A DNA stretch of 33,132 nt, taken from NCBI GenBank assembly GCA_016931455.1, contig JAFGES010000066.1:1-33132 (forward strand), written 5' to 3'. The translations under genes were made by a program, and so were the position numbers. The notes beneath the pieces are model-generated. The model was given only the letters and a program-made list of their open reading frames with translations. It had not been told where the DNA came from and made no database searches. Each line of letters opens with the position of its first letter. The stretch's first letter is position 1. Shown here one piece after another: positions 25,675-33,132 of the stretch. Origin of the DNA: Desulfobacterales bacterium. Its GTDB lineage: Bacteria; Desulfobacterota; Desulfobacteria; Desulfobacterales; JAHDSC01.

Positions 25675-27594
25675 ATGCAGCTTGAATCAAAAGTTCCAAG
25701 TGGTCCATTGACGGAAAAATGGTCCAAATACCGTGGGGAACAAAAACTCGTAAATCCTGCAAATAAAAGAAAATTTACTTTAATCTGCGTTGGATCCGGT
25801 CTTGCCGGAGCCGCAGCATCAGCCTCACTTGGCGAGCTTGGCTATAATGTGAAATGCTTCTGTATTCAGGACAGCCCGCGCCGCGCGCACAGTATTGCAG
25901 CCCAAGGTGGAATTAACGCAGCTAAAAATTATCCTAACGACGGCGACAGCATTTGGCGTCTTTTCTATGACACCATCAAGGGCGGAGACTTTAGGTCAAG
26001 AGAAGCCGATTCCTACCGCCTTGCCGAAGTCAGCGCCGCGATTATCGACCAGGGCGTTGCACAGGGAATTCCGTTTGCTCGTGATTATGGCGGACTGCTT
26101 GCCAACCGTAGCTTTGGCGGTGCTCAGGTTTCAAGAACATTTTATGCCAGAGGCCAGACAGGTCAACAGCTTCTTCTGGGTGCTTACAGTTCTTTGTCCC
26201 GTCAAATCGCAACCGGCAAAGTTCAAATGTATAACCGGCGCGAGATGATGGAGCTTGTAATGGTAAACGGAAAAGCAAAGGGAATCATTGTTCGAAATCT
26301 GATTACCGGCGAATATGAAAGCCACGCGGGCGATGCGGTTCTGCTCTGCACAGGTGGTTACGGCAATGTTTTCTACCTTTCAACCAATGCCGAATCCTGT
26401 AACTGCGGTGCTGCAGTGAAAGCATGGCGCAAGGGAGCTCTTTTTGCAAATCCTTGTTTTACTCAGATTCACCCTACCTGTATTCCAAACTCCGGTGACT
26501 ATCAGTCAAAATTGACATTGATGAGTGAAAGTTTGCGAAACGACGGCCGAGTATGGGTTCCGAGGAAAAAAGGCGACAAACGTGCTCCAAATGAAATTCC
26601 TGAATCGGAACGTTGGTACTATCTTGAAGAAAAATACCCAAGTTTCGGCAACCTGGTTCCTCGTGATGTTGCATCTCGTAATGCTAAACAGGTCTGCGAC
26701 GCCGGTCATGGAGTCGGACCCACAGGTTATGCCGTTTATCTAGATTTTGCCGATGCTATCAAACGTGACGGTAGAGACGTTGTCGAACGTAAGTACGGCA
26801 ATCTGTTCGATATGTATTTAAATATCGTGGATGACAATCCTTATGAAACACCTATGATGATGTACCCGGCTTCTCACTACACAATGGGGGGTCTGTGGGT
26901 TGATTATGAGCTTCAGAGTAATATTCCCGGGCTTTTCGTTCTTGGTGAGGCCAACTTCTCAGTCCATGGCGCCAACCGCCTGGGTGCCAGCGCACTTATG
27001 CAGGGACTGGCTGATGGTTATTTTGTCATCCCTTATACTGTCGCGCCCTACCTTGCATCCATATACGGAGAAGCGGGTCAAGTCAAAGAGGATAATCCGG
27101 CTTTCAAAGAAGCGACTCAGCAAGTTGATGACGGTTTTAAGAAATTGATGTCGATCAATGGCAATCGTACACCGGATAGCATTCACCGTGAATTGGGTAA
27201 GGTCATGGTGGATAAAGTCGGGATGGCGAGAAACGAGGCCGGTCTTAAAGAAGCGATTGATAAAATTCGAGCACTCCGCGATGAATTCTGGAAAAATCTT
27301 AAAGTTCCGGGCATTCTTGATGATTTCAACAAAAATGTTGAAAAAGCTCACCGTCTTGCAGATTATCTGGAGCTTGCCGAATGCATGGCATTAGATGCAT
27401 TGACCCGTCAAGAATCTTGTGGGTGTCATTTGCGTGAGGAATCTCAAAGCCCGGAAGGTGAAGCATTACGTAAAGACGACCAGTTTGCACATGTATCTGC
27501 ATGGGAATATACAGGATTTAATAAGGAACCTAAATTGCACAAGGAACCTTTAGTTTTTGAAAACGTAGAACTAACACAAAGGAGTTACAAGTGA
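25675..27594 (+). CDS. sdhA: Succinate dehydrogenase/fumarate reductase flavoprotein subunit
   Basis: Catalytic subunit interconverting succinate and fumarate on the cytoplasmic side (639 residues). FAD-binding GSGLAG is at about 40-45. The covalent FAD-linking His is H72 in [11 protein letters not shown]. Substrate-site residues follow as H266 in QIHPT, R330 in PRDVASR and H401 in SHYTMGG. Length and motifs match B-type enzymes. AAGGAGG lies before the ATG, 14 nt after sdhC. The stop overlaps the sdhB GTG start by 4 nt. Confidence 0.98.
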   Translation: MQLESKVPSGPLTEKWSKYRGEQKLVNPANKRKFTLICVGSGLAGAAASASLGELGYNVKCFCIQDSPRRAHSIAAQGGINAAKNYPNDGDSIWRLFYDTIKGGDFRSREADSYRLAEVSAAIIDQGVAQGIPFARDYGGLLANRSFGGAQVSRTFYARGQTGQQLLLGAYSSLSRQIATGKVQMYNRREMMELVMVNGKAKGIIVRNLITGEYESHAGDAVLLCTGGYGNVFYLSTNAESCNCGAAVKAWRKGALFANPCFTQIHPTCIPNSGDYQSKLTLMSESLRNDGRVWVPRKKGDKRAPNEIPESERWYYLEEKYPSFGNLVPRDVASRNAKQVCDAGHGVGPTGYAVYLDFADAIKRDGRDVVERKYGNLFDMYLNIVDDNPYETPMMMYPASHYTMGGLWVDYELQSNIPGLFVLGEANFSVHGANRLGASALMQGLADGYFVIPYTVAPYLASIYGEAGQVKEDNPAFKEATQQVDDGFKKLMSINGNRTPDSIHRELGKVMVDKVGMARNEAGLKEAIDKIRALRDEFWKNLKVPGILDDFNKNVEKAHRLADYLELAECMALDALTRQESCGCHLREESQSPEGEALRKDDQFAHVSAWEYTGFNKEPKLHKEPLVFENVELTQRSYK

Positions 27595-28355
27595 GTGATA
27601 CAATAAATATAACGCTAAAAGTCTGGCGTCAAAAAGGGGCCGACGACAAAGGCCATTTTGAAACAATTCCCGTCAAGGATGTAGAAACTCACATGTCATT
27701 TCTGGAGATGCTCGATACGGTCAACGAACAACTTGCCCTTGAGGGAAAAGATATAATCGCATTTGACAATGACTGCCGAGAAGGGATTTGCGGTATGTGC
27801 GGTTGTTTGGTTAACGGCATTGCTCACGGCCCGTTAAAAGCGATGACGCTTTGCCAGCTGCACATGAGAAAATTTTCCGATGGTGACACCATAGCTGTTG
27901 AACCTTGGCGAGCAAAGGCATTCAAGGTTGTAAAAGACCTTGTCGTCGATCGTAGCCCCTTGGATAAAATTATCCAAGCCGGTGGTTATATCTCCGCAAA
28001 TACCGGTGGTGCACCTGACGCCAATTCTCTTCCGATTCCTATGGAAGTCGCGGAAAAAGCAATGGATGCTGCAGCTTGTATTGGATGTGGTGCCTGTGTT
28101 GCAGCCTGCCCGAATGCATCGGCGATGCTTTTTACAAGTGCCAAGGTATCCCAATTGGCTCTTCTGCCCCAGGGTAGACCGGAAGCTGCCAAACGCGCCA
28201 TCAATATGATTAGGACTCATGACGCCTGCGGATTTGGTAACTGCACCAACGAAAGAGAATGTGAAGCGGTATGCCCCAAAGAAATTAAAATAACCAATAT
28301 CGCACGACTGAACCGCGAATTTATTAAGGCATCAATTGGTTCAGACGTAATGTAA
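27591..28355 (+). CDS. sdhB: Succinate dehydrogenase/fumarate reductase iron-sulfur subunit
   Basis: Electron-transfer subunit linking FAD to the haem subunit (254 residues). The [2Fe-2S] ligands are C62, C67, C70 and C88 in CREGICGMC and TLC. The [4Fe-4S] ligands are C163, C166 and C169 in CIGCGAC plus C228. The [3Fe-4S] ligands are C173, C218 and C224. Extra cysteines C72 and C213 sit beside the clusters. The start is GTG overlapping the sdhA stop (GTGA), with AGGAG 7 nt upstream. A strong terminator follows. Confidence 0.98.
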   Translation: MSDTINITLKVWRQKGADDKGHFETIPVKDVETHMSFLEMLDTVNEQLALEGKDIIAFDNDCREGICGMCGCLVNGIAHGPLKAMTLCQLHMRKFSDGDTIAVEPWRAKAFKVVKDLVVDRSPLDKIIQAGGYISANTGGAPDANSLPIPMEVAEKAMDAAACIGCGACVAACPNASAMLFTSAKVSQLALLPQGRPEAAKRAINMIRTHDACGFGNCTNERECEAVCPKEIKITNIARLNREFIKASIGSDVM

Positions 28356-28393
28356 ACTAACTTTAAAGCAATTTTTCAATCGTTTTATTTTAT

Positions 28394-28423
28394 TTAATAC
28401 TCCGATGGGCGGCTAGATATAAT
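28394..28423 (+). promoter_or_regulatory. Possible promoter embedded in the sdhB terminator
   Basis: A perfect TATAAT (28418-28423) occupies the loop of the terminator hairpin, with TTAATA (28394-28399, four of six) 18 nt upstream. Initiation near 28430 would give the glycosyltransferase a leader of under 20 nt. The match may be coincidental in AT-rich sequence. Confidence 0.3.
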
Positions 28424-28445
28424 TTCTAGCTGCCCATATTTTTTT
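28405..28445 (+). terminator. Strong rho-independent terminator after sdhCAB
   Basis: ATGGGCGGCTAGA (28405-28417) pairs along all 13 positions with TCTAGCTGCCCAT (28425-28437), with one G-U wobble. The 7-nt loop is TATAATT, and a run of seven T follows (28439-28445). Confidence 0.92.
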
Positions 28446-28447
28446 CA

Positions 28448-29416
28448 ATGAATTTGCAAAAAGAAATTCTAATCATTCATCAAGGTGCATTGGGTGATGT
28501 TATAACAATCTTTCCGGCAATCACCCGTCTGAAAAAAAAATATACCCATATTGACGTAATCTGTCAAAATCAAATTGGGAAACTCGCATGCGAGCTAAAG
28601 GTTTTTGATAAATTCTTTCCTCTGGAATCCGCCGCTTTCGCTACCCTTTATTCAGATCATATTCACGCTAACTTATTGAAACTTTTACAATCTTATCATA
28701 TCATCATTATTTTTTCTTTTTCCGCCCAATTTGAAAAAACATTCAATAAATTCACAAACGCCAAGATTATTCGTATTTTACCTAGACCTGAGGTGAACGA
28801 AAGAATCCGTGTGAGCGAATATATTTTATCAAGTTTGATAAAATCCGGGCTAATTAAAAAATCTAATTTTACAGTTGATACGATAAACGAAAATTATTGC
28901 CATAGAAGTAAGCTTTCACCTACCTCCAAAACCATATGGATCCACCCGGGATCGGGTAGCCGCAAAAAAATGTGGTCGATTTTTAATTTTATGGAAATAG
29001 AAAAGGCTTTAAAATCAGAAGGGATGAAACCGGAGTTTATACTCGGACCAGCAGAACAATACCTATCAGAAGTGTTAGAATCATCGCTGAGTAGATCCCA
29101 CGGAGTGATTCATTTTTTCTCTGATTTAATCGAATTGGTTTCATCTTTGAAGAATGTATGTGGTTTTATCGGTAATGATTCAGGTTTAACTCATCTTGCA
29201 GCATTTCTGGGTCTTCCCACTGTGGCGATTTTTGGCCCCTCAGATCCACAAAGATGGAAACCAGCCGGACGGTCAGTTGCAACTATACGCCCTTTGATTA
29301 AATGTGAGCCTTGTTTTGAAAGAAATTCGGATATCTGTCAAACAATGGAATGCTTCACCAAAACTTCACCGGAAACGGTTTTAAATTCATTCTATAAGTT
29401 ATTAGCACTGATTTGA
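28448..29416 (+). CDS. Glycosyltransferase family 9 (ADP-heptose:LPS heptosyltransferase-like)
   Basis: A 322-residue GT-B fold enzyme of the family that adds heptose to lipopolysaccharide core; the exact acceptor is unknown. The N-terminal motif IIHQGALGDVITIFPAI contains the acceptor-side Gly-Asp. The C-terminal nucleotide-sugar half starts with IWIHPGSGSRKKMW and carries FIGNDSGLTHLAAFLGLPTV and IFGPSDPQRWKP. A CEPCF segment and other C-terminal cysteines are common in this family. The ATG starts 3 nt after the terminator T-tract with no Shine-Dalgarno sequence, yet the first beta strand begins at residue 7, so a much later start is unlikely. It converges on murI. Confidence 0.9.
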   Translation: MNLQKEILIIHQGALGDVITIFPAITRLKKKYTHIDVICQNQIGKLACELKVFDKFFPLESAAFATLYSDHIHANLLKLLQSYHIIIIFSFSAQFEKTFNKFTNAKIIRILPRPEVNERIRVSEYILSSLIKSGLIKKSNFTVDTINENYCHRSKLSPTSKTIWIHPGSGSRKKMWSIFNFMEIEKALKSEGMKPEFILGPAEQYLSEVLESSLSRSHGVIHFFSDLIELVSSLKNVCGFIGNDSGLTHLAAFLGLPTVAIFGPSDPQRWKPAGRSVATIRPLIKCEPCFERNSDICQTMECFTKTSPETVLNSFYKLLALI

Positions 29417-29453
29417 AGAAAAAAATATAATATTCATGAAAGCTGATATATCG

Positions 29454-30239
29454 CTAAATTTTGGCATGTTCTAACGAAACTTTTTTTTTGAGAACGGCCA
29501 TGGCTGTTTTCTTAAATTGATCAGTAACATCTGAAACAAAGAGCTTTGTCTGTCCTCTCCTGCTAAGCATTTTGTCAATTTCCAAATGTGTTTCCAAATA
29601 ATTTTTTACCTTCTCAGTAACCGCCGCAGAAGAATCAATAATTTTTACTCGCTGACCGATTTTTCTTTGGATAATATTATTTAAAAGCGGGTAATGTGTG
29701 CACCCTAGAATAAGTGTATCGATCTGCCGTACTTTCAGCGGTTGTAAATATTGTTTAACGATCATCGCTGTTTCACGTTTTTTAAACCAACCTTCTTCTA
29801 CCAGTGGAACAAGCAGCGGACAGGCAGCTGAATAGACTTTGGCGTCAGCATTTATCTGTTTGATTTTATATTCGTATATACCACTATTGATGGTGGCTCT
29901 GGTTCCAATAACACCAAATCTATATTTATTGGACATCCGGACGGCAAGCTCAACTGCCGGCGTAATAACTTCAAACACGGGAATATTATATTTTGCCTTT
30001 ATACTTTCAGTTGCAACACTGGAAACCGTGTTACATGCGATTACAATAATCCGAGCACCTTTACTTATTAAAAAATCAGTGTCTTGACAAGCATATGCGG
30101 CAACTGTCTCAGGACTCTTACTCCCATAAGGAGTACGGGCGGTATCGCCAAAATAAATCATATCGTAACCGCCAAGCTGTTTTAAAAACTCTCGCACCAC
30201 CGTAAGGCCACCTATTCCGGAATCAAATATGCCAATCAT
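29454..30239 (-). CDS. murI: Glutamate racemase
   Basis: Cytoplasmic enzyme making D-glutamate for peptidoglycan (261 residues). The two catalytic cysteines are C69 in IACNT and C180 in LGCTHYP. The substrate-binding IFDSGIGG (about 4-11) and RTPYGSKS (about 35-42) segments are intact. AGGGA precedes the ATG at moderate distance. It is the last gene of the dnaX-ybaB-recR-murI run, 12 nt after recR. No good terminator is seen before the convergent glycosyltransferase, 37 nt away. Confidence 0.97.
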   Translation of the reverse strand: MIGIFDSGIGGLTVVREFLKQLGGYDMIYFGDTARTPYGSKSPETVAAYACQDTDFLISKGARIIVIACNTVSSVATESIKAKYNIPVFEVITPAVELAVRMSNKYRFGVIGTRATINSGIYEYKIKQINADAKVYSAACPLLVPLVEEGWFKKRETAMIVKQYLQPLKVRQIDTLILGCTHYPLLNNIIQRKIGQRVKIIDSSAAVTEKVKNYLETHLEIDKMLSRRGQTKLFVSDVTDQFKKTAMAVLKKKVSLEHAKI

Positions 30240-30251
30240 GTTTTATTATCC

Positions 30252-30854
30252 CTAAACCGGTTGCCGGGTCTCCATTGCTTTTTTCAAAGTAACTTGATCA
30301 ATGTATTTCAGGTCTCCGCCAATCGGAACCCCCGTCGCAATGCGAGTCAATTGTATTGAATAATTTTCAAGGCGTTGCGCAAGATATGAAGCCGTTGCTT
30401 CTCCTTCGACATTTGTACCGGTGGCAAGTACAACTTCTTTGATCTTCCCCTTTTCTATCCGGGTTATTAATTCTCTTATCCTGAGGTTATCGGGGCCAAT
30501 ACCATCCATGGGAGAAAGAGCACCTTGCAGAATATGATATCGCCCTTTAAAAGAGCCTGATTTTTCAATTGATACCATATCACCAGGTTGCTCAACGACG
30601 CATATAACACTTTCATCTCTTCTGCCATCACTGCAGATATTGCAAATATCCTTATCACTTAAACCAAAACAGATCGAACACAACCTTATTTGAGCTTTGA
30701 GTTCCAACATGCTCTGTGAAAGCTGTTCAACATCTTTGCGCGGCATTCGGAGCAAATGCATTGTCAGTCGCTCCGCAGTTTTCTCACCGATTCCAGGCAG
30801 CTTGGAAAGATTTTTTATTAAATTCAGAATCGATGACGGATAATGACTCATCAT
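30252..30854 (-). CDS. recR: Recombination mediator protein RecR
   Basis: DNA-binding ring protein that, with RecO/RecF, loads RecA at gaps (200 residues). The helix-hairpin-helix LSKLPGIGEKTAERL is at about 16-30. The zinc site is C59, C62, C71 and C74. The Toprim domain starts at about 82 (ICVVEQPGD). The C-terminal GVPIGGDLKYIDQVTL is characteristic. The ATG at 30854 has GAGG 10 nt upstream; an adjacent ATG at 30851 is possible. It follows ybaB by 76 nt. Confidence 0.98.
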   Translation of the reverse strand: MMSHYPSSILNLIKNLSKLPGIGEKTAERLTMHLLRMPRKDVEQLSQSMLELKAQIRLCSICFGLSDKDICNICSDGRRDESVICVVEQPGDMVSIEKSGSFKGRYHILQGALSPMDGIGPDNLRIRELITRIEKGKIKEVVLATGTNVEGEATASYLAQRLENYSIQLTRIATGVPIGGDLKYIDQVTLKKAMETRQPV

Positions 30855-30930
30855 TATTTCAACGCCTCAAAAATTATGTTATAAATTTTAAGAAATTTTT
30901 TGACTTTTTTCGACGCCCTCAAGATTAACT

Positions 30931-31242
30931 CTACATAAGTCCAGGCATGTTAAGCCCACCGGTAAGCTTGCTCATCTCTGCCGTCATCATTTCTTGTGAT
31001 TTTACCAAAGCGTCATTGACTGCAGCCAATATTAAATCCTGAAGCATTTCGACATCATCAGGATCAACAACTTCTTTTTCTATCTGAATCGATATAATTT
31101 GCTGTTTTCCATTGGATACAACTTTTATCATACCACCGCCGGAAGTTGCTTCAACCGTCTTTTGAGCCATTTCCTCTTGTAGTTTCAGCATCTTAGTCTG
31201 AAGCTTCTGAGCCTGTTTCATCATATTTCCCATACCTTTCAT
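30931..31242 (-). CDS. ybaB: Nucleoid-associated protein YbaB/EbfC
   Basis: Small dimeric DNA-binding protein (103 residues). It shows the N-terminal Met/Gln/Lys-rich coiled helix ([19 protein letters not shown]), the central [16 protein letters not shown] strands and the [16 protein letters not shown] helix with an unstructured Gly/Met tail. AGGAGG lies 7 nt before the ATG and adjoins the dnaX stop codon, so translation is coupled. The gene sits between dnaX and recR as in many bacteria. Confidence 0.97.
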   Translation of the reverse strand: MKGMGNMMKQAQKLQTKMLKLQEEMAQKTVEATSGGGMIKVVSNGKQQIISIQIEKEVVDPDDVEMLQDLILAAVNDALVKSQEMMTAEMSKLTGGLNMPGLM

Positions 31243-31253
31243 TCCAACACCTC

Positions 31254-32915
31254 CTATAAAATCTTAACATCAACAATTTTACCGTTGAAAATTTCAATTG
31301 TATCTGCAACCAATGGGTGGCTTAAAGCCTGCTGTTTCAATCTTCCAGTCTGACTTTTTTTTCCCCGAATATCATTATTTTGAGTTTCTTTGTGGTTTAT
31401 AACAAGTTTGATATTTTCTCTTTTTAAAATGTTACGACAAATTTCCTCAATAATAGCTAAATTCTTTTTGCGGCTGATCATATTTCGGTTGAATTCACTT
31501 CCACATACTTCAATTTCCAAGCTGGTTTCATTCAGCTTTTTCAATTTCGATTTCGACAGATTCGCAGCAAGAGAGGGATGCTTTTCAGAAATAGAATCAA
31601 GCACTCTTTGCCATATTGTATCTGTTTCCTCATTAAAATCTACAGCATCATCAGAAGAAGGTAAACCAAAAGTTTCTTTGGACTCAGCCGTACCTGTCGG
31701 CTCGTTTGGTATACTAAGGTCCCTGTGATCGATAACTACTTTATCAATACTATTACAATCCGCTTTTTCTTGGATATCGTTTTTCAAGCTGTCAAGCTTT
31801 TCAATGAGCACTTCAATGGGTAGAGCCGGCTTTATCCGTATCATTTTGATCAAAACCATTTCAAGTGCCAACTTGGGTCGACTTGAAATCCGTATCGTAT
31901 TTTCCTCTTGAAAAATAAAATCAAGACTCTGGCTCAAAAAGGCTGCAGAAACATCTTTTGCTTGTTCGATCAACAATTCGATCTCAAATACAGGGAGATT
32001 AATCAATTGGTTAATGTTTTTCCCTATCTTCACAACCAAAAGGTTTCTGAAATGTTCAATAATATCAGCATATATTCGCTTGATATCATAACCGGCATCA
32101 TATATCGTATCTAAGATATTTAAAATTTCTGAAATATCGGCACGCAGAATGGCCTCCGAAATTTCAAAAATAATTTTTCTATCGATAACCCCTATTATAT
32201 TTAACACCTGTGCATGGGTTATGTCACCTTCTGAAAAGGCCATAACCTGGTCCAGCAAGCTGAGAGCATCGCGCATACTACCGCCTGCTTCACGTGCAAT
32301 CAGACGAAGGCTTTCCTTCGTAATCTTAATTGCTTCCTGGTTGCAAATCATTTCCATATGTGCTGCAAGCGATTCTACATCGATCAATTTAAAATTATGT
32401 ATCTGGCATCGAGAAAGAATGGTCGTTGGGATCTTGTGAGGTTCAGTCGTCGCAAAAATAAACATAGCATGTGCCGGAGGTTCTTCAAGTGTTTTTAAAA
32501 GTGCATTAAAGGCGGCTGTGCTAAGCATATGAACTTCATCAATAATATAGATTTTATAAAGACAGTGCGCAGGCATGTACTTGATATTTTCACGCAGATC
32601 CCTGATCTGATCAACACTATTATTTGACGCTCCGTCAATTTCAAACACATCGATAGCACTTCCGGAAGTAATTTCGTCACAGGATCTGCATCCATTGCAT
32701 GGAACCGGCGTAGGTCCTTTTTTACAATTCATAGCTTTTGCCAGAATACGGGCAATCGTTGTTTTTCCGGTACCTCTGGGGCCGGAAAACAAAATAGCAT
32801 GTGCAATACGATTCGATGCAATTGCATTGGTTAAGGTACGGGTAACATGATCCTGTTTAATGACCTGATCAAAGGTCTGGGGCCGATATTTACGAGCAAG
32901 AACAAGATAGGACAT
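31254..32915 (-). CDS. dnaX: DNA polymerase III subunit gamma/tau
   Basis: Clamp-loader ATPase of the replisome (553 residues). Walker A GPRGTGKT is at 45-52. Zinc-binding cysteines are C64, C73, C76 and C79. Walker B with DEVH is at 126-129, and the SRC sensor motif at about 168-170. Domain III (about 220-360) follows, then a variable C-terminal tau-like region. A TTG at 32936 would add seven residues, but the ATG at 32915 gives the canonical [12 protein letters not shown] start and is preferred despite a poor ribosome binding site. It heads the dnaX-ybaB-recR-murI run. Confidence 0.97.
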   Translation of the reverse strand: MSYLVLARKYRPQTFDQVIKQDHVTRTLTNAIASNRIAHAILFSGPRGTGKTTIARILAKAMNCKKGPTPVPCNGCRSCDEITSGSAIDVFEIDGASNNSVDQIRDLRENIKYMPAHCLYKIYIIDEVHMLSTAAFNALLKTLEEPPAHAMFIFATTEPHKIPTTILSRCQIHNFKLIDVESLAAHMEMICNQEAIKITKESLRLIAREAGGSMRDALSLLDQVMAFSEGDITHAQVLNIIGVIDRKIIFEISEAILRADISEILNILDTIYDAGYDIKRIYADIIEHFRNLLVVKIGKNINQLINLPVFEIELLIEQAKDVSAAFLSQSLDFIFQEENTIRISSRPKLALEMVLIKMIRIKPALPIEVLIEKLDSLKNDIQEKADCNSIDKVVIDHRDLSIPNEPTGTAESKETFGLPSSDDAVDFNEETDTIWQRVLDSISEKHPSLAANLSKSKLKKLNETSLEIEVCGSEFNRNMISRKKNLAIIEEICRNILKRENIKLVINHKETQNNDIRGKKSQTGRLKQQALSHPLVADTIEIFNGKIVDVKIL

Positions 32916-33045
32916 CTTTTTATTCAAATATTGCAATCAGGCGTGGAGCAAGATAGGGTTGCCCACTTCTTTAATAAAATGTAATCAAAAAGGATATAAG
33001 GCCATCAGATTAAGCTTCGAGAAAGGTTTTTACTCTGATTTTTTT

Positions 33046-33132
33046 TGGCGGAGAGAGAGGGATTCGAACCCTCGGTGCCGCTTTTGGCAGCACACACGAT
33101 TTCCAGTCGTGCTCCTTCAGCCAGCTCGGACA
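33046..33132 (-). tRNA. tRNA-Ser, anticodon GGA (5' end cut by window edge)
   Basis: On the minus strand the sequence shows the D-arm region (TGTCCGAGCTGGCTGAAGG), the anticodon stem CACGA/TCGTG around the loop CTGGAAA (anticodon GGA, reads UCC/UCU), a long class II variable arm, the TPsiC arm GAGGGTTCGAATCCCTC, and the 3' acceptor strand TCTCTCC-G followed by an encoded CCA (33048-33046). Only the seven 5' acceptor bases, expected as GGAGAGA, fall outside the window. The large variable arm and anticodon make the serine identity firm. It lies 130 nt upstream of dnaX on the same strand. Confidence 0.96.

Noticed and set aside
26959-27351. 130-residue open frame antisense to sdhA
   Set aside because: The same strand-mirror effect in a conserved gene; no independent evidence.
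27834-28220. 128-residue open frame antisense to sdhB
   Set aside because: The composition reflects the complement of a well-supported iron-sulfur protein, with no ribosome binding site or recognisable domain.
30858-30925. Two similar TTGAGG-GCGT-GAAA segments between ybaB and recR as a regulatory direct repeat
   Set aside because: The copies differ by an insertion and a substitution, and one merely supplies the recR ribosome binding site; chance similarity is likely.
31355-31362. Run of eight A on the coding strand of dnaX as a programmed frameshift site for a gamma form
   Set aside because: It lies around codon 518 of 553, far downstream of where a gamma product ends, so slippage would only alter the last residues. 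No supporting stem-loop was evident.
33005-33045. ATCAGA/TCTGAT inverted repeat followed by T-tract beside the tRNA as a terminator
   Set aside because: Only six pairs around a 23-nt loop, and the T-tract is on the plus strand, where no gene ends.

Overview
The window is an ordinary, densely coded stretch of a Gram-negative chromosome with a modest G+C content. It holds 33 protein genes and one tRNA cut by the window end. I see no insertion sequence, prophage, CRISPR array or integration site. A complete Tol-Pal system shows an outer membrane. A menaquinone-type (B-type, five-helix, di-haem) succinate dehydrogenase/fumarate reductase, a bactofilin and the overall gene style suggest an anaerobic deltaproteobacterium of the Desulfobacterota, probably Desulfobacterales. 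That placement is inference from gene content; no phylogeny was run.

Layout. (1) 358-1629, plus strand: an unrecognised Lys/Glu-rich membrane protein with its own terminator. (2) 1741-7857, plus: a complete peptide-type ABC importer (binding protein, two permeases, two ATPases), with most junctions tight or overlapping. (3) 7861-11435, minus: hydantoinase/5-oxoprolinase-type genes hyuA-hyuB, ending 3 nt from the importer operon. (4) 11546-12211, plus: endonuclease V, converging through a shared hairpin on (5) rplM-rpsI, minus, 12286-13161. (6) 13349-14775, plus: a CYTH triphosphate-tunnel enzyme followed by an endonuclease/exonuclease/phosphatase-family protein. (7) 14805-24658, minus: twelve co-directional genes, tolQ-tolR-tolA-tolB-pal-cpoB-ruvC-ruvA-ruvB, then a SAM hydrolase, an L,D-transpeptidase and a bactofilin. 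(8) 25013-28355, plus: sdhCAB, closed by a strong terminator. (9) 28448-29416, plus: a family 9 glycosyltransferase. (10) 29454-32915, minus: dnaX-ybaB-recR-murI. (11) A tRNA-Ser(GGA), minus, at the right edge.

How they fit. Two themes dominate: envelope building (Tol-Pal constriction machinery, L,D-transpeptidase, bactofilin, glutamate racemase, a heptosyltransferase-like enzyme) and DNA maintenance (RuvABC, RecR, YbaB, DnaX, endonuclease V). The importer and hydantoinase genes could form a catabolic unit for small amide or peptide compounds, but only their position suggests it.

I did not find a clearly new defence or mobile system. The points most worth checking are the L,D-transpeptidase/bactofilin overlap, the CYTH-EEP pair, the membrane-anchored binding protein with a large insertion, the unknown first protein, and several compact regulatory arrangements: a terminator made of ruvC's last codons, and a perfect -10 hexamer inside a terminator loop next to the glycosyltransferase start. 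Start codons were moved inward from the longest reading frame for the binding protein, the EEP protein, ruvC, tolR and dnaX, for reasons given in each entry.
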